Assembly (NCBI GenBank): GCA_030042815.1
Contig: JASHYY010000089.1
Location: 1 to 11,561 of the forward strand
Origin: Thermoplasmata archaeon
GTDB taxonomy: Archaea; Thermoplasmatota; Thermoplasmata; Lutacidiplasmatales; UBA184
Direction of reading: 5' to 3'
DNA: 11,561 nt
The position numbers and the translations under genes were made by a program. This document shows positions 1 through 5,719 of this stretch, piece after piece. Each line of letters starts with the position of its first letter. Within the stretch, counting starts at the first letter, position 1. The notes below the pieces were generated by a model, which was not told where the DNA came from, ran no database searches, and saw only the letters and a program-made list of their open reading frames with translations.

Positions 1-48
1 GGTCCGCTCGACCGCGCGGGTGAGTTCCGCCTCCGTCAGCGACGCCAT
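1..48 (-). CDS. Partial CDS, N-terminus of an unidentified protein
   Basis: On the reverse strand an ATG at 48-46 opens a frame that stays open to the window edge and reads MASLTEAELTRAVERT. Only 16 residues are visible, too few to assign a family. They look like an acidic/basic amphipathic helix, as is common at protein N-termini. The start lies divergent from pus10 across a short gap that contains TATA-like sequences, which supports a real divergent gene. It does not resemble the N-terminus of SRP54, a frequent neighbour of this cluster in other archaea. The gene itself is uncertain. Confidence 0.4.
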   Translation of the reverse strand, partial: MASLTEAELTRAVERT

Positions 49-121
49 CCGTTACGGGTCCCGCACCTCGCCACCGAGTAAAAGGTTCGCGTGAGACGGA
101 TAACCGGAGCGACACGGTCAA
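49..121. promoter_or_regulatory. Divergent promoter region between the leftward gene and pus10
   Basis: This is the only space for promoters of both divergent genes. Two AT-richer elements stand out. The first is gtaaaagg at 78-85; read on the minus strand as ccttttac, it is about 33 bases from the leftward ATG and would suit that gene. The second is ggataacc at 98-105, which on the plus strand would place a transcript start near 128. Archaeal TATA boxes sit about 25-27 bases before the start site. Neither element is a strong TATA consensus, so the assignment is tentative. Confidence 0.3.
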
Positions 122-1381
122 GTGGCGGCCGAGGGTCGACGCCGCGTGACCGACCCCGTCGACTTCGCCCCGGCCGAGGGCGCCCTCGAGTCCGCGCGCC
201 GAGCCCGGGCGCACGCCCTCTGCCCCGAGTGCTACGGCCGGGTGTTCGGCCGTCTCGGCCACGGCCTGACGAACCCGGAGCGGGCCGCACGGCTCGCCCG
301 GGCCCTCGGCACCGACCTCCCGTCCGCCGCGGACGGCTGCGAGGTCTGCGGGGGCCTCTTCGAGCGGTTGCCGACCTGGGTCGACCGCGTCGTGCGCGCC
401 GCGGAGGGGTACGAGTGGCACCGGTTCACGTGCGGCTCCCGCTGGGACCCCGAACGCCTCGCGCGGGAGGAGACGCTGTGGGCCGAGGTCGGCACCGAGT
501 GGGGCGAGAGCGGTCGGGCCGCGTTCAACCGGGAGCTCGGCAAGCGGGTCGAGCAGCGGTCCGGCGCCTCGGGCGGCCCCGACCGCCCCGACATCGTCTT
601 CCTCGCGGACGTACCGGTCGGCCGCGTCGAGGTGACGGTCCTGCCCGTCTACCTGCGGGGGCGGTATCGCAAGCTCGACCGCACGCTGCCCCAGACGCGC
701 TGGCCGTGCCGGCGGTGCCAGGGCCGGGGATGCACGACGTGCGGGGGCACCGGGAAGACCTATCCGACCAGCGTCGAGGAGCTCGTCGCCGGCCCGTTCG
801 TCGCGGCGAGCGGCGCGGTGGGGACCCGGTTCCACGGCATGGGCCGGGAGGACATCGACGCGCGGATGCTCGGCCGGGGACGGCCGTTCGTTCTCGAGCT
901 GCTCCGCCCGCACGTCCGCTCCCTCGACCTACCGGCGCTCACCGCGGAGCTCCGCCGGACGGCCGCCGACCGGGTCGAGGTGGTCGACCTCGTCCCGGCG
1001 GACGCCGCGGACGTCGTGCGCGTCAAGGAGGCCGCGCCCGAGAAGAGCTACCGCGTCGGCGTGGCCGGGGCGACGAGCCGGGCAAAGGTTAATGAGGCCC
1101 TGACGGTCGCCGTGGGCCGAGCGATCGCCCAGCGCACGCCCACCCGCGTCGCGCACCGTCGATCCGACCGCGTTCGCACGCGTCGGGTCATCGCGGCGCG
1201 CGTCGTGGACGCGGCGGACGGGCGGTTCACGCTCGAGCTCAGGACCGAGGCGGGAACCTACGTCAAGGAGTGGGTCGAGGGAGATGGCGGACGCACCGAA
1301 CCGAGCCTCGCGAGCCTCGTGGGCGTACCGCTCACCGTCGAGTACCTCGACGTGATGGAGATCCACGACCCGGAGGTGTAG
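122..1381 (+). CDS. pus10: tRNA pseudouridine(54/55) synthase Pus10
   Basis: Archaeal Pus10 isomerises uridine to pseudouridine at positions 54 and 55 in the T-arm of tRNA. The protein (419 aa from this start) has the paired cysteines of the N-terminal zinc-binding region (C34, C37, C73, C76). It also has the Pus10-specific motif WPCRRC...GCTTCGGTGK (C196, C199, C204, C207), followed by SVEEL. The catalytic-domain signature is GREDIDARMLG at 241-251, where D244 aligns with the catalytic aspartate of pseudouridine synthases. The C-terminus (VKEWVEGDGGRTEPSL) fits the family's end. The start is uncertain: GTG 122 has a GGAG 12 bases upstream, while the in-frame GTG 146 has a GAGGGT 9 bases upstream and leaves a more usual N-terminus. 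The gene is first in a rightward operon and ends 4 bases before rpl21e. Confidence 0.95.
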   Translation: MAAEGRRRVTDPVDFAPAEGALESARRARAHALCPECYGRVFGRLGHGLTNPERAARLARALGTDLPSAADGCEVCGGLFERLPTWVDRVVRAAEGYEWHRFTCGSRWDPERLAREETLWAEVGTEWGESGRAAFNRELGKRVEQRSGASGGPDRPDIVFLADVPVGRVEVTVLPVYLRGRYRKLDRTLPQTRWPCRRCQGRGCTTCGGTGKTYPTSVEELVAGPFVAASGAVGTRFHGMGREDIDARMLGRGRPFVLELLRPHVRSLDLPALTAELRRTAADRVEVVDLVPADAADVVRVKEAAPEKSYRVGVAGATSRAKVNEALTVAVGRAIAQRTPTRVAHRRSDRVRTRRVIAARVVDAADGRFTLELRTEAGTYVKEWVEGDGGRTEPSLASLVGVPLTVEYLDVMEIHDPEV

Positions 1382-1385
1382 TGCG

Positions 1386-1697
1386 ATGGTCAAGAGCTCG
1401 AAGGGGTTCCGTTCCCGCTCCCGCGGGACGTTCACGAAGGAGGTCCGCGAGCGCGGGCTTCCGCCGGTCACCCGCTTCCTGCGCGAGTTCGAGGTCGGGT
1501 CGAAGGTGTCGGTGCGGATCGAGCCGTCCGACCCCCACGGCCAGCCGCACCCGCGCTACCAGGGGCGCACGTGCACGGTCGTGGGCAAGCGCGGCCGCGC
1601 CTACCTGCTCGAATTCCTGGACGGCGGCAAGCGCAAGGAGCTGATCGCCAATCCGATCCACCTCATCCCGGCGACCGGGGGCCCGAAAGATGCCTGA
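1386..1697 (+). CDS. rpl21e: 50S ribosomal protein L21e (eL21)
   Basis: This is a small basic protein of the large ribosomal subunit, found in archaea and eukaryotes but not bacteria. Its 103 residues carry the family hallmarks: the N-terminal SSKGFRSRSRGTFTK stretch, the HPRYQGRTCTVVGKRGRAY core (an SH3-like barrel), and the ending ELIANPIHLIP. Length is normal for the family (about 97-105). The start is clear, with a near-perfect Shine-Dalgarno GGAGGTG at 1372-1378 inside the end of pus10, 7 bases before the ATG. The gene overlaps the next one (rpoF) by 8 bases, which suggests translational coupling. L21e next to Rpo4 is a conserved archaeal arrangement. Confidence 0.97.
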   Translation: MVKSSKGFRSRSRGTFTKEVRERGLPPVTRFLREFEVGSKVSVRIEPSDPHGQPHPRYQGRTCTVVGKRGRAYLLEFLDGGKRKELIANPIHLIPATGGPKDA

Positions 1698-2004
1698 TCC
1701 GGTGCCCGTCGCGAAGGTCCGGGACCTGCTCGCCGAAGAAGCGACCCGGCGGACCCTGCCCCGCGAGGCGGCGCTCGCCCTCCAGCACGCGGAAGGGTTC
1801 GCCCGGCTCTCGAGCGAGGCGACGGACCGCCTCATCGCGGAACTGCGCTCGCTGCCGTTCGTGGACGCGGCGGTGGCCGTGAAGATCGCCGACATGCTGC
1901 CGCAGTACCCGGAGGAGATCCGTCTCCTCTTCTCGAAGGAGCGCGTCGCCCTGGACGAGGAGCAGGTCAGCCGACTCCTCGAGATCGTGGCGCATCACCG
2001 ATGA
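1690..2004 (+). CDS. rpoF: DNA-directed RNA polymerase subunit F (Rpo4)
   Basis: Rpo4 is the homologue of eukaryotic Rpb4. It pairs with Rpo7/E to form the stalk of archaeal RNA polymerase, which helps promoter opening, processivity and termination. The protein is 104 residues, near the family's usual length. It shows the HRDC-like helical fold pattern: a short N-terminal strand segment, then LSSEATDRLIAELRSLPFV, VAVKIADMLPQYPEEIRLLF and a C-terminal helix LDEEQVSRLLEIV. The motif ADMLPQYPEEIR matches the conserved DLLPxxxxElR signature of archaeal RpoF. The ATG lies within the last codons of rpl21e. No strong Shine-Dalgarno is seen, so translation probably depends on the upstream gene. Confidence 0.93.
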   Translation: MPDPVPVAKVRDLLAEEATRRTLPREAALALQHAEGFARLSSEATDRLIAELRSLPFVDAAVAVKIADMLPQYPEEIRLLFSKERVALDEEQVSRLLEIVAHHR

Positions 2005-2019
2005 ATCGGCGGGGGTCCC

Positions 2020-2565
2020 GTGGAGAACTACGCGTACATCCTCGACTACCTGCCGACCGGCCGTCAGACCGAGCGCGGGTTCCATAAGGAGCCCCTGGCG
2101 TTCGCGGTCGGCGAGACGGAGCTCAAGCTCTTCGAACTCGTGCCGCGGCCCTGGGCGAAGCTCGTGCCGGGGTCGCGCGTGCCCCTCGTTCCCGTCGGCG
2201 GGACGCCGCCCCCCATCGACCACGTCCGGCGTCGGGTCGGATACGACGAGCTCACCGTCGCCGCCCACACCGAGCTCACGAACGCGCTCGAAGCGATCGT
2301 GACGGCGAACGCGCCCCGCTACCTCCGGTTCTTCAACGAGGCCCCCGCGGTCTCCCGCCGATTCCACCTGCTCGAGCTCCTCCCCGGGATCGGCAAGAAG
2401 ACGATGGAGCAGATCGTCGAGGAGCGCAAGCGCGCCCCGTTCCGGACCTTCGAGGAGATCGAGTCCCGGCTCCACCTGAAGAACCCGGAGAAGCTGATCG
2501 TGGGCCGGATCGAGCAGGAACTGAGCGGTGTCGAGGACAAGTACCGGCTCTTCGTCGCCCCCTGA
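2020..2565 (+). CDS. DUF655 family protein (conserved archaeal, helix-hairpin-helix)
   Basis: This archaeal family has no firmly assigned function. The 181-residue protein begins MENYAYILDYLPTG, typical of DUF655. Its N-terminal half looks like an OB/S1-like beta barrel (about residues 1-75). The C-terminal half holds a helix-hairpin-helix: LLPGIGKKTMEQIVEER at 120-136, followed by FRTFEEIESRLHLKNPEKLI. This implies nucleic-acid binding. The start is GTG, 15 bases after rpoF, preceded by a G-rich stretch (2011-2015) that is too close to be an ideal Shine-Dalgarno. It overlaps ksgA by 38 bases. Its fixed place between Rpo4 and KsgA in many archaea suggests a role linked to transcription or rRNA maturation, but that is inference from context. 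Confidence 0.9.
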   Translation: MENYAYILDYLPTGRQTERGFHKEPLAFAVGETELKLFELVPRPWAKLVPGSRVPLVPVGGTPPPIDHVRRRVGYDELTVAAHTELTNALEAIVTANAPRYLRFFNEAPAVSRRFHLLELLPGIGKKTMEQIVEERKRAPFRTFEEIESRLHLKNPEKLIVGRIEQELSGVEDKYRLFVAP

Positions 2566-3463
2566 CGGGGCGGAGGCCGCCGGGGTCCCGCAAGAACCCG
2601 AGGAGATCCGGCGCACGCTCCGCGCGCTCGGCGTCGCGCCGTCGAAGGCGTGGGGCCAGTCGTTCCTCGCCGACCCGTTCGTCGCCGACGCCGAGGCCGC
2701 GCTCGTCGACGCGACCCCGGGGCGACCGGTCCTCGAGATCGGCGGCGGCCTCGGGATCCTGACGGCGGCCCTCGTCCGTCGGGGCCTCGAGCCGATCACG
2801 GTCGTCGAACGGGACCCGCGCCTCGCCGGCTTCCTCTCGGCCACTTTCGGCGACCGGGTCCGGGTCGTCGCGGCGGACGCGCTCGAGGCCGAGCTGCCCC
2901 GGGCGGACGCCGCGGTCGGAAACCTGCCGTACTCGGTCGCGACCCCGATCCTCGCGCGCCTCTTCGCCGCTCGGATCCCCCGGGTCGTCTTCCTCGTCCA
3001 GCGCGAGGTGGCGGAGCGGATCGCCGCCGGCCCCGGCTCGAAGGCCTACGGCCGGTTCTCGATCCTCGCCCGGCTCTACGGTTCGGTCGAGCTCTACCGG
3101 ACGGTGCCGGCGGAAGCGTTCGTGCCCCGGCCCGAGGTCGAGAGCCGGCTCGCGGTGCACGTCGCGCGCCCCGGTCCGCTCCCGGTCCCGTCCGTCCCGG
3201 GGCTCGAGCACGCGGTCCAGGTGCTGTTCTCGTCGCGTCGGAAGCAGCTCGGCAACCTGCTGCCCCGGCTGGCGCCCGGGGGGCGGGCCGACGCCGTGGC
3301 GCGGGAGGCCGGCTGGCCGGCCGATTGGCGACGGCGTCGGCCCGAGGCGCTCCCCCCGGAGGCGTTCTTCCACCTCGCGGCCGTCCTCGGCCGCCACGGG
3401 CTCGCATCCCCCGGTGCCCTGCCTCCGACGCGGCCGGACTCCCGCGGGACCGGGCGAGACTAA
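2528..3463 (+). CDS. rsmA: 16S rRNA (adenine-N6)-dimethyltransferase RsmA/KsgA (Dim1)
   Basis: This enzyme transfers four methyl groups from SAM to two adjacent adenosines in the 3'-terminal hairpin of 16S rRNA, a late checkpoint in small-subunit assembly. Family motifs seen: WGQSFLAD (42-49), SAM-binding VLEIGGGLG (68-76), acidic VVERD after the second strand, catalytic NLPY (132-135), and VPRPEVESR in the C-terminal part. The HhH-like C-terminal helical domain (SSRRKQLGNLLPRL) follows. At 311 aa it is longer than most archaeal members (about 265-285), with about 30 extra N-terminal residues and a proline/glycine-rich tail. GTG 2528 is the only in-frame ATG/GTG/TTG before the first motif, and an AGGA at 2516-2519 supports it, so the 38-base overlap with the DUF655 gene appears real. 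Confidence 0.95.
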   Translation: MSRTSTGSSSPPDGAEAAGVPQEPEEIRRTLRALGVAPSKAWGQSFLADPFVADAEAALVDATPGRPVLEIGGGLGILTAALVRRGLEPITVVERDPRLAGFLSATFGDRVRVVAADALEAELPRADAAVGNLPYSVATPILARLFAARIPRVVFLVQREVAERIAAGPGSKAYGRFSILARLYGSVELYRTVPAEAFVPRPEVESRLAVHVARPGPLPVPSVPGLEHAVQVLFSSRRKQLGNLLPRLAPGGRADAVAREAGWPADWRRRRPEALPPEAFFHLAAVLGRHGLASPGALPPTRPDSRGTGRD

Positions 3464-3473
3464 TATTATATAG
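3461..3473 (+). promoter_or_regulatory. Strong TATA box of the thermosome gene
   Basis: taatattatatag is the most AT-rich stretch in a very GC-rich window. Its centre is about 37 bases before the thermosome ATG, which would place the transcript start near 3493 and give a leader of about 10 bases. That leader contains GGTGA at 3495-3499, four bases before the ATG, a match to the archaeal Shine-Dalgarno. The first three bases of the box are also the TAA stop codon of rsmA. I saw no CTAAC-N5-GTTAG heat-shock palindrome of the Archaeoglobus HSR1 type. Confidence 0.75.
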
Positions 3474-3481
3474 AAGAGCAA

Positions 3482-3486
3482 TTTTT
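3482..3486 (+). terminator. Possible oligo-T termination signal for the pus10-rsmA operon
   Basis: Five thymines lie 19 bases after the rsmA stop. Archaeal RNA polymerase can terminate at oligo-T tracts without a hairpin. In this GC-rich DNA such a run is uncommon. It lies inside the thermosome promoter, between the TATA box and the expected start site, so it may simply be part of that promoter. Confidence 0.3.
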
Positions 3487-3503
3487 CCGCTGACGGTGAC
3501 ACG

Positions 3504-5123
3504 ATGCTTCAGGGGACACCAATCCTCGTCCTGAAGGAAGGGACCGAGCGCACCCGCGACAAGAGCGCGACCTCGAACAACATCGCCGCGGCCCGCGCCA
3601 TCGCGGACGCGGTGCGCACGACCCTCGGGCCGCGCGGCATGGACAAGATGCTGGTCGACTCGATGGGCGACATCACGATCACGAACGACGGCGTCACGAT
3701 CCTCAAGGAGGTCGACGTCGAGCACCCGGCCGCGAAGATGCTGGTCGAGGTCGCGAAGACCCAGGACCAGCAGTGCGGCGACGGGACGACCACGGCGGTC
3801 GTGCTCGCCGGCGAGCTGCTCAAGCGGTCCGAGAGCCTGATCGAGCAGAACGTCCACCCCACCGTCATCACGCGCGGCTTCCAGCTCGCGGTGCAGGAGG
3901 CCCGGCGCCTCCTCGAGACCGAGATCGGGATCCCCGTGAAGGCCGGGGACGACGCGGTGCTCGTCGACTGCGCGACGACCGCGATGGGCTCGAAGGGCGT
4001 CGGCGGCTCGCGCGAGGAGCTCGCGAAGATCGCGGTGAAGGCGGTCCAGAAGGTCGCCGAGGTCCGCGGCGACCGCACGGTCGCGGACGTCGACCAGATC
4101 AAGGTCGAGAAGCGCCACGGGGGCCAGATCTCCGACACCGAGCTCATCGAGGGGATCATCCTCGACAAGGAGCGCGGCCACCCTCGGATGCCCGGGGAGG
4201 TCCACAACGCGAAGATCGCGCTGCTCAACTCCGCGCTCGAGGTCAAGAAGACCGAGATCGAGAGCAAGATCAACATCAAGAATCCGGCCCAGATCCAGAG
4301 CTTCCTCGACGAGGAGGACAAGACGTTCCGCCAGATGGCCGCCGCGGTGAAGGCGACCGGGGCGAACGTGGTCGTCTGCCAGAAGGGGATCGACGACGTC
4401 GTCCTCCACTACCTCGCGAAGGACGGGATCTACGCGGTGAAGCAGGTCAAGGAGTCGGACCTCCAGAAGCTCGCGCGGGCGACCGGCGGGAAGATCGTCA
4501 CGGGAGTGAAGGAGCTCACGTCGGCCGACCTCGGGACGGCGGCGAAGGTCGACGAGCGCCGGGTCGGGGAGGACAAGATGACCTACGTCACCGGCTGCTC
4601 CAACCCGCGCTCCGTATCGATCCTCATCCGCGGCGGCACCGAACACGTCACCCAGGAGGTCGAGCGGTCGCTCCAGGACGCCCTCAAGGTCGTCGGCAGC
4701 GTCATCGAGGACGGGGTCGTCTGCCCCGGCGGCGGCGCGACCGAGATCGACCTCGCCGTCAAGCTCCGCAAGTGGGCGGGCACGGTCGGGGGCCGGGAAC
4801 AGCTCGCGGTCGAGGCGTTCGCCCAGTCGCTCGAGGCGATCCCGTGGGCGCTCGCCGAGAACGGCGGCTACGACTCGATCAACGTGCTCATCGACCTCCG
4901 GAGCGCGCACGACGGGCCCGGGGCGAACAAGAACATCGGGCTCAACCTCGCCGACGGCAAGGCGACCGACATGTGGAAGCTGCGCGTGATCGAGCCCGCG
5001 CGGGTGAAGCGCCAGGCGCTCAGCTCCGCGGCCGAGGTCGCGACGATGCTCCTGCGGATCGACGACATCATCGCGTCGAAGAAGTCGGCCCCCACCCCGC
5101 CGCCCGGCGGACACGACCACTAG
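3504..5123 (+). CDS. Thermosome subunit (group II chaperonin)
   Basis: Thermosome subunits build the double-ring, ATP-driven protein-folding chamber of archaea, related to eukaryotic CCT/TRiC. The protein is 539 residues, full length. It shows the N-terminal chaperonin block TTLGPRGMDKMLVDSMGD and ITNDGVTILKE, the ATP-binding GDGTTT at 92-97 with D93, and ALQDAL-type LQDAL with D392 aligned to the catalytic aspartate of chaperonins. CPGGGATEIDLA, VGGREQLAVEAFA and LRIDDIIASKK follow. The apical-domain helical protrusion that acts as a built-in lid is expected around residues 240-270. The C-terminus ends PTPPPGGHDH in place of the usual GGM-rich tail. The gene has its own TATA box and Shine-Dalgarno. 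In many archaea this promoter is heat-inducible, but no operator is recognisable here. Confidence 0.97.
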   Translation: MLQGTPILVLKEGTERTRDKSATSNNIAAARAIADAVRTTLGPRGMDKMLVDSMGDITITNDGVTILKEVDVEHPAAKMLVEVAKTQDQQCGDGTTTAVVLAGELLKRSESLIEQNVHPTVITRGFQLAVQEARRLLETEIGIPVKAGDDAVLVDCATTAMGSKGVGGSREELAKIAVKAVQKVAEVRGDRTVADVDQIKVEKRHGGQISDTELIEGIILDKERGHPRMPGEVHNAKIALLNSALEVKKTEIESKINIKNPAQIQSFLDEEDKTFRQMAAAVKATGANVVVCQKGIDDVVLHYLAKDGIYAVKQVKESDLQKLARATGGKIVTGVKELTSADLGTAAKVDERRVGEDKMTYVTGCSNPRSVSILIRGGTEHVTQEVERSLQDALKVVGSVIEDGVVCPGGGATEIDLAVKLRKWAGTVGGREQLAVEAFAQSLEAIPWALAENGGYDSINVLIDLRSAHDGPGANKNIGLNLADGKATDMWKLRVIEPARVKRQALSSAAEVATMLLRIDDIIASKKSAPTPPPGGHDH

Positions 5124-5139
5124 GCCGGACCTCTTCCCC

Positions 5140-5165
5140 GGCCGGGGGGCTCCGTCCCCCCGGCC
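5140..5165 (+). terminator. GC-rich hairpin 1 after the thermosome gene
   Basis: A perfect 10-base-pair inverted repeat, GGCCGGGGGG (5140-5149) and CCCCCCGGCC (5156-5165), encloses a six-base loop. It starts 16 bases after the thermosome stop. There is no T-run after it, so it is not a classic intrinsic terminator. It could stabilise the mRNA 3' end, slow polymerase, or be a dispersed genomic repeat. The inverted repeat is certain; its function is not. Confidence 0.5.
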
Positions 5166-5187
5166 CGAACCCGTTCCCTCTCGCCCG

Positions 5188-5216
5188 CGGTCCCCGTCGC
5201 TCCGTGCCGGGGACCG
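5188..5216 (+). repeat. GC-rich hairpin 2 in the thermosome-orphan gene spacer
   Basis: A perfect 9-base-pair inverted repeat, CGGTCCCCG (5188-5196) and CGGGGACCG (5208-5216), has an 11-base loop. It follows hairpin 1 by 22 bases, and both contain the heptamer GCTCCGT in or at the loop (5149-5155 and 5199-5205, exactly 50 bases apart). It lies just upstream of the TATA-like element of the next gene. It may be a second 3'-end structure, a protein-binding site or a repeat unit. Confidence 0.45.
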
Positions 5217-5231
5217 GACCGGGTCCGAAGG

Positions 5232-5239
5232 CTTCTTAA
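5232..5239 (+). promoter_or_regulatory. TATA-like element of the 133-residue orphan gene
   Basis: cttcttaa is centred about 28 bases before the ATG at 5264. This distance would put the transcript start at or next to the start codon, giving a leaderless mRNA. No Shine-Dalgarno is seen directly before the ATG, which agrees. The match to a TATA consensus is modest. Confidence 0.45.
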
Positions 5240-5263
5240 CGAGGGTCGAGTAGGCGGCTCGCC

Positions 5264-5665
5264 ATGCGCACGAAGCCGGTCGAAGGGGTGCTGCGGCTCG
5301 ACGTCGTCGCGCTCGACCCCCGGCCCGCGGTCTACCTCGCCTACGACGGGCTCGCCGGGATCAGCCAGCGCCCGATCCTCCGCGACCTGGTCGAGGAGCT
5401 CGAGCGAAAGGGCCCCGAGGAGCTGCCGAAGTTCCTGGAGGCGCTCCGTCGCCGCCACTCGGCGCAGGTCCACGTCTACTTCTCGGACTACGTGAGTTAC
5501 GGGATCGGCGGGGGCGACGCGGCCGCCGAGTTCTTCCTCGGGACGTTCCTCCTGCTCCACGAACCGGCCCGGCCTGCGGGCAAGGACGCCGCGGTGCCCG
5601 AGCATCTCGCCCTGTTCCGGCCGGGCGGGGTCGAGCGGTTCGCGCTCGAGACCGCAGCCCACTGA
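5264..5665 (+). CDS. Uncharacterised 133-residue protein
   Basis: I do not recognise the family. The protein starts MRTKPVEGVLRLDVVALDP and looks mixed alpha/beta. Predicted strands are at GVLRLDVVAL and AVYLAYDG. A charged helix follows (RDLVEELERKGPEELPKFLEAL is split across about 45-65), then a strand-like AQVHVYFSDYVSYG, a glycine-rich GIGGGD (about 82-87), and a hydrophobic AAAEFFLGTFLLL (about 88-100) that is too short and too amphipathic to be a sure membrane helix. There are no cysteines and no signal peptide. Codon use matches the neighbours (GC-ending codons), and the gene has its own TATA-like element and a clean ATG, so it is probably real. It stands alone between the thermosome and lysS, so context gives no clear function. 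Confidence 0.75.
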   Translation: MRTKPVEGVLRLDVVALDPRPAVYLAYDGLAGISQRPILRDLVEELERKGPEELPKFLEALRRRHSAQVHVYFSDYVSYGIGGGDAAAEFFLGTFLLLHEPARPAGKDAAVPEHLALFRPGGVERFALETAAH

Positions 5666-5687
5666 GAGCCGCCGCCCCACGCGAGCC

Positions 5688-5695
5688 ATTTTCTA
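5688..5695 (+). promoter_or_regulatory. TATA-like element of lysS
   Basis: attttcta is centred about 28 bases before the lysS ATG at 5720, the spacing expected for a leaderless archaeal mRNA. It is the only AT-rich patch in the 54-base gap. A 6-base-pair inverted repeat (CCCCGC 5698-5703, GCGGGG 5710-5715) lies between it and the ATG and could be an operator or chance. Confidence 0.45.
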
Positions 5696-5719
5696 CCCCC
5701 CGCCGCCTCGCGGGGACCG

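Noticed and set aside
91..1092. A 333-codon plus-strand frame overlapping pus10
   Set aside because: The product is almost entirely arginine, glycine, proline and alanine, a frame-shifted reading of the pus10 sequence.
1663..2844. A 393-codon minus-strand frame under rpoF, DUF655 and rsmA
   Set aside because: It spans three well-supported genes in the other direction and resembles no known family.
3461..3503. A heat-shock regulator operator upstream of the thermosome
   Set aside because: I looked for a CTAAC-N5-GTTAG-type palindrome or another clear inverted repeat and found none.
2796..5120. A 774-codon open frame on the minus strand across the thermosome and rsmA
   Set aside because: It is antisense to two certain genes and its translation is low-complexity, rich in R, D, L and G. 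Long antisense frames are expected when nearly all third positions are G or C.
5124..5263. A tRNA or structured RNA gene in the largest gap
   Set aside because: There is no cloverleaf, no T-loop-like GGTTCRANYCC and no known RNA motif; only the two hairpins stand out.
5698..5715. Six-base-pair inverted repeat before lysS
   Set aside because: A stem this short in GC-rich DNA is expected by chance, and if the mRNA is leaderless it would not be transcribed. It is noted only as a possible operator.
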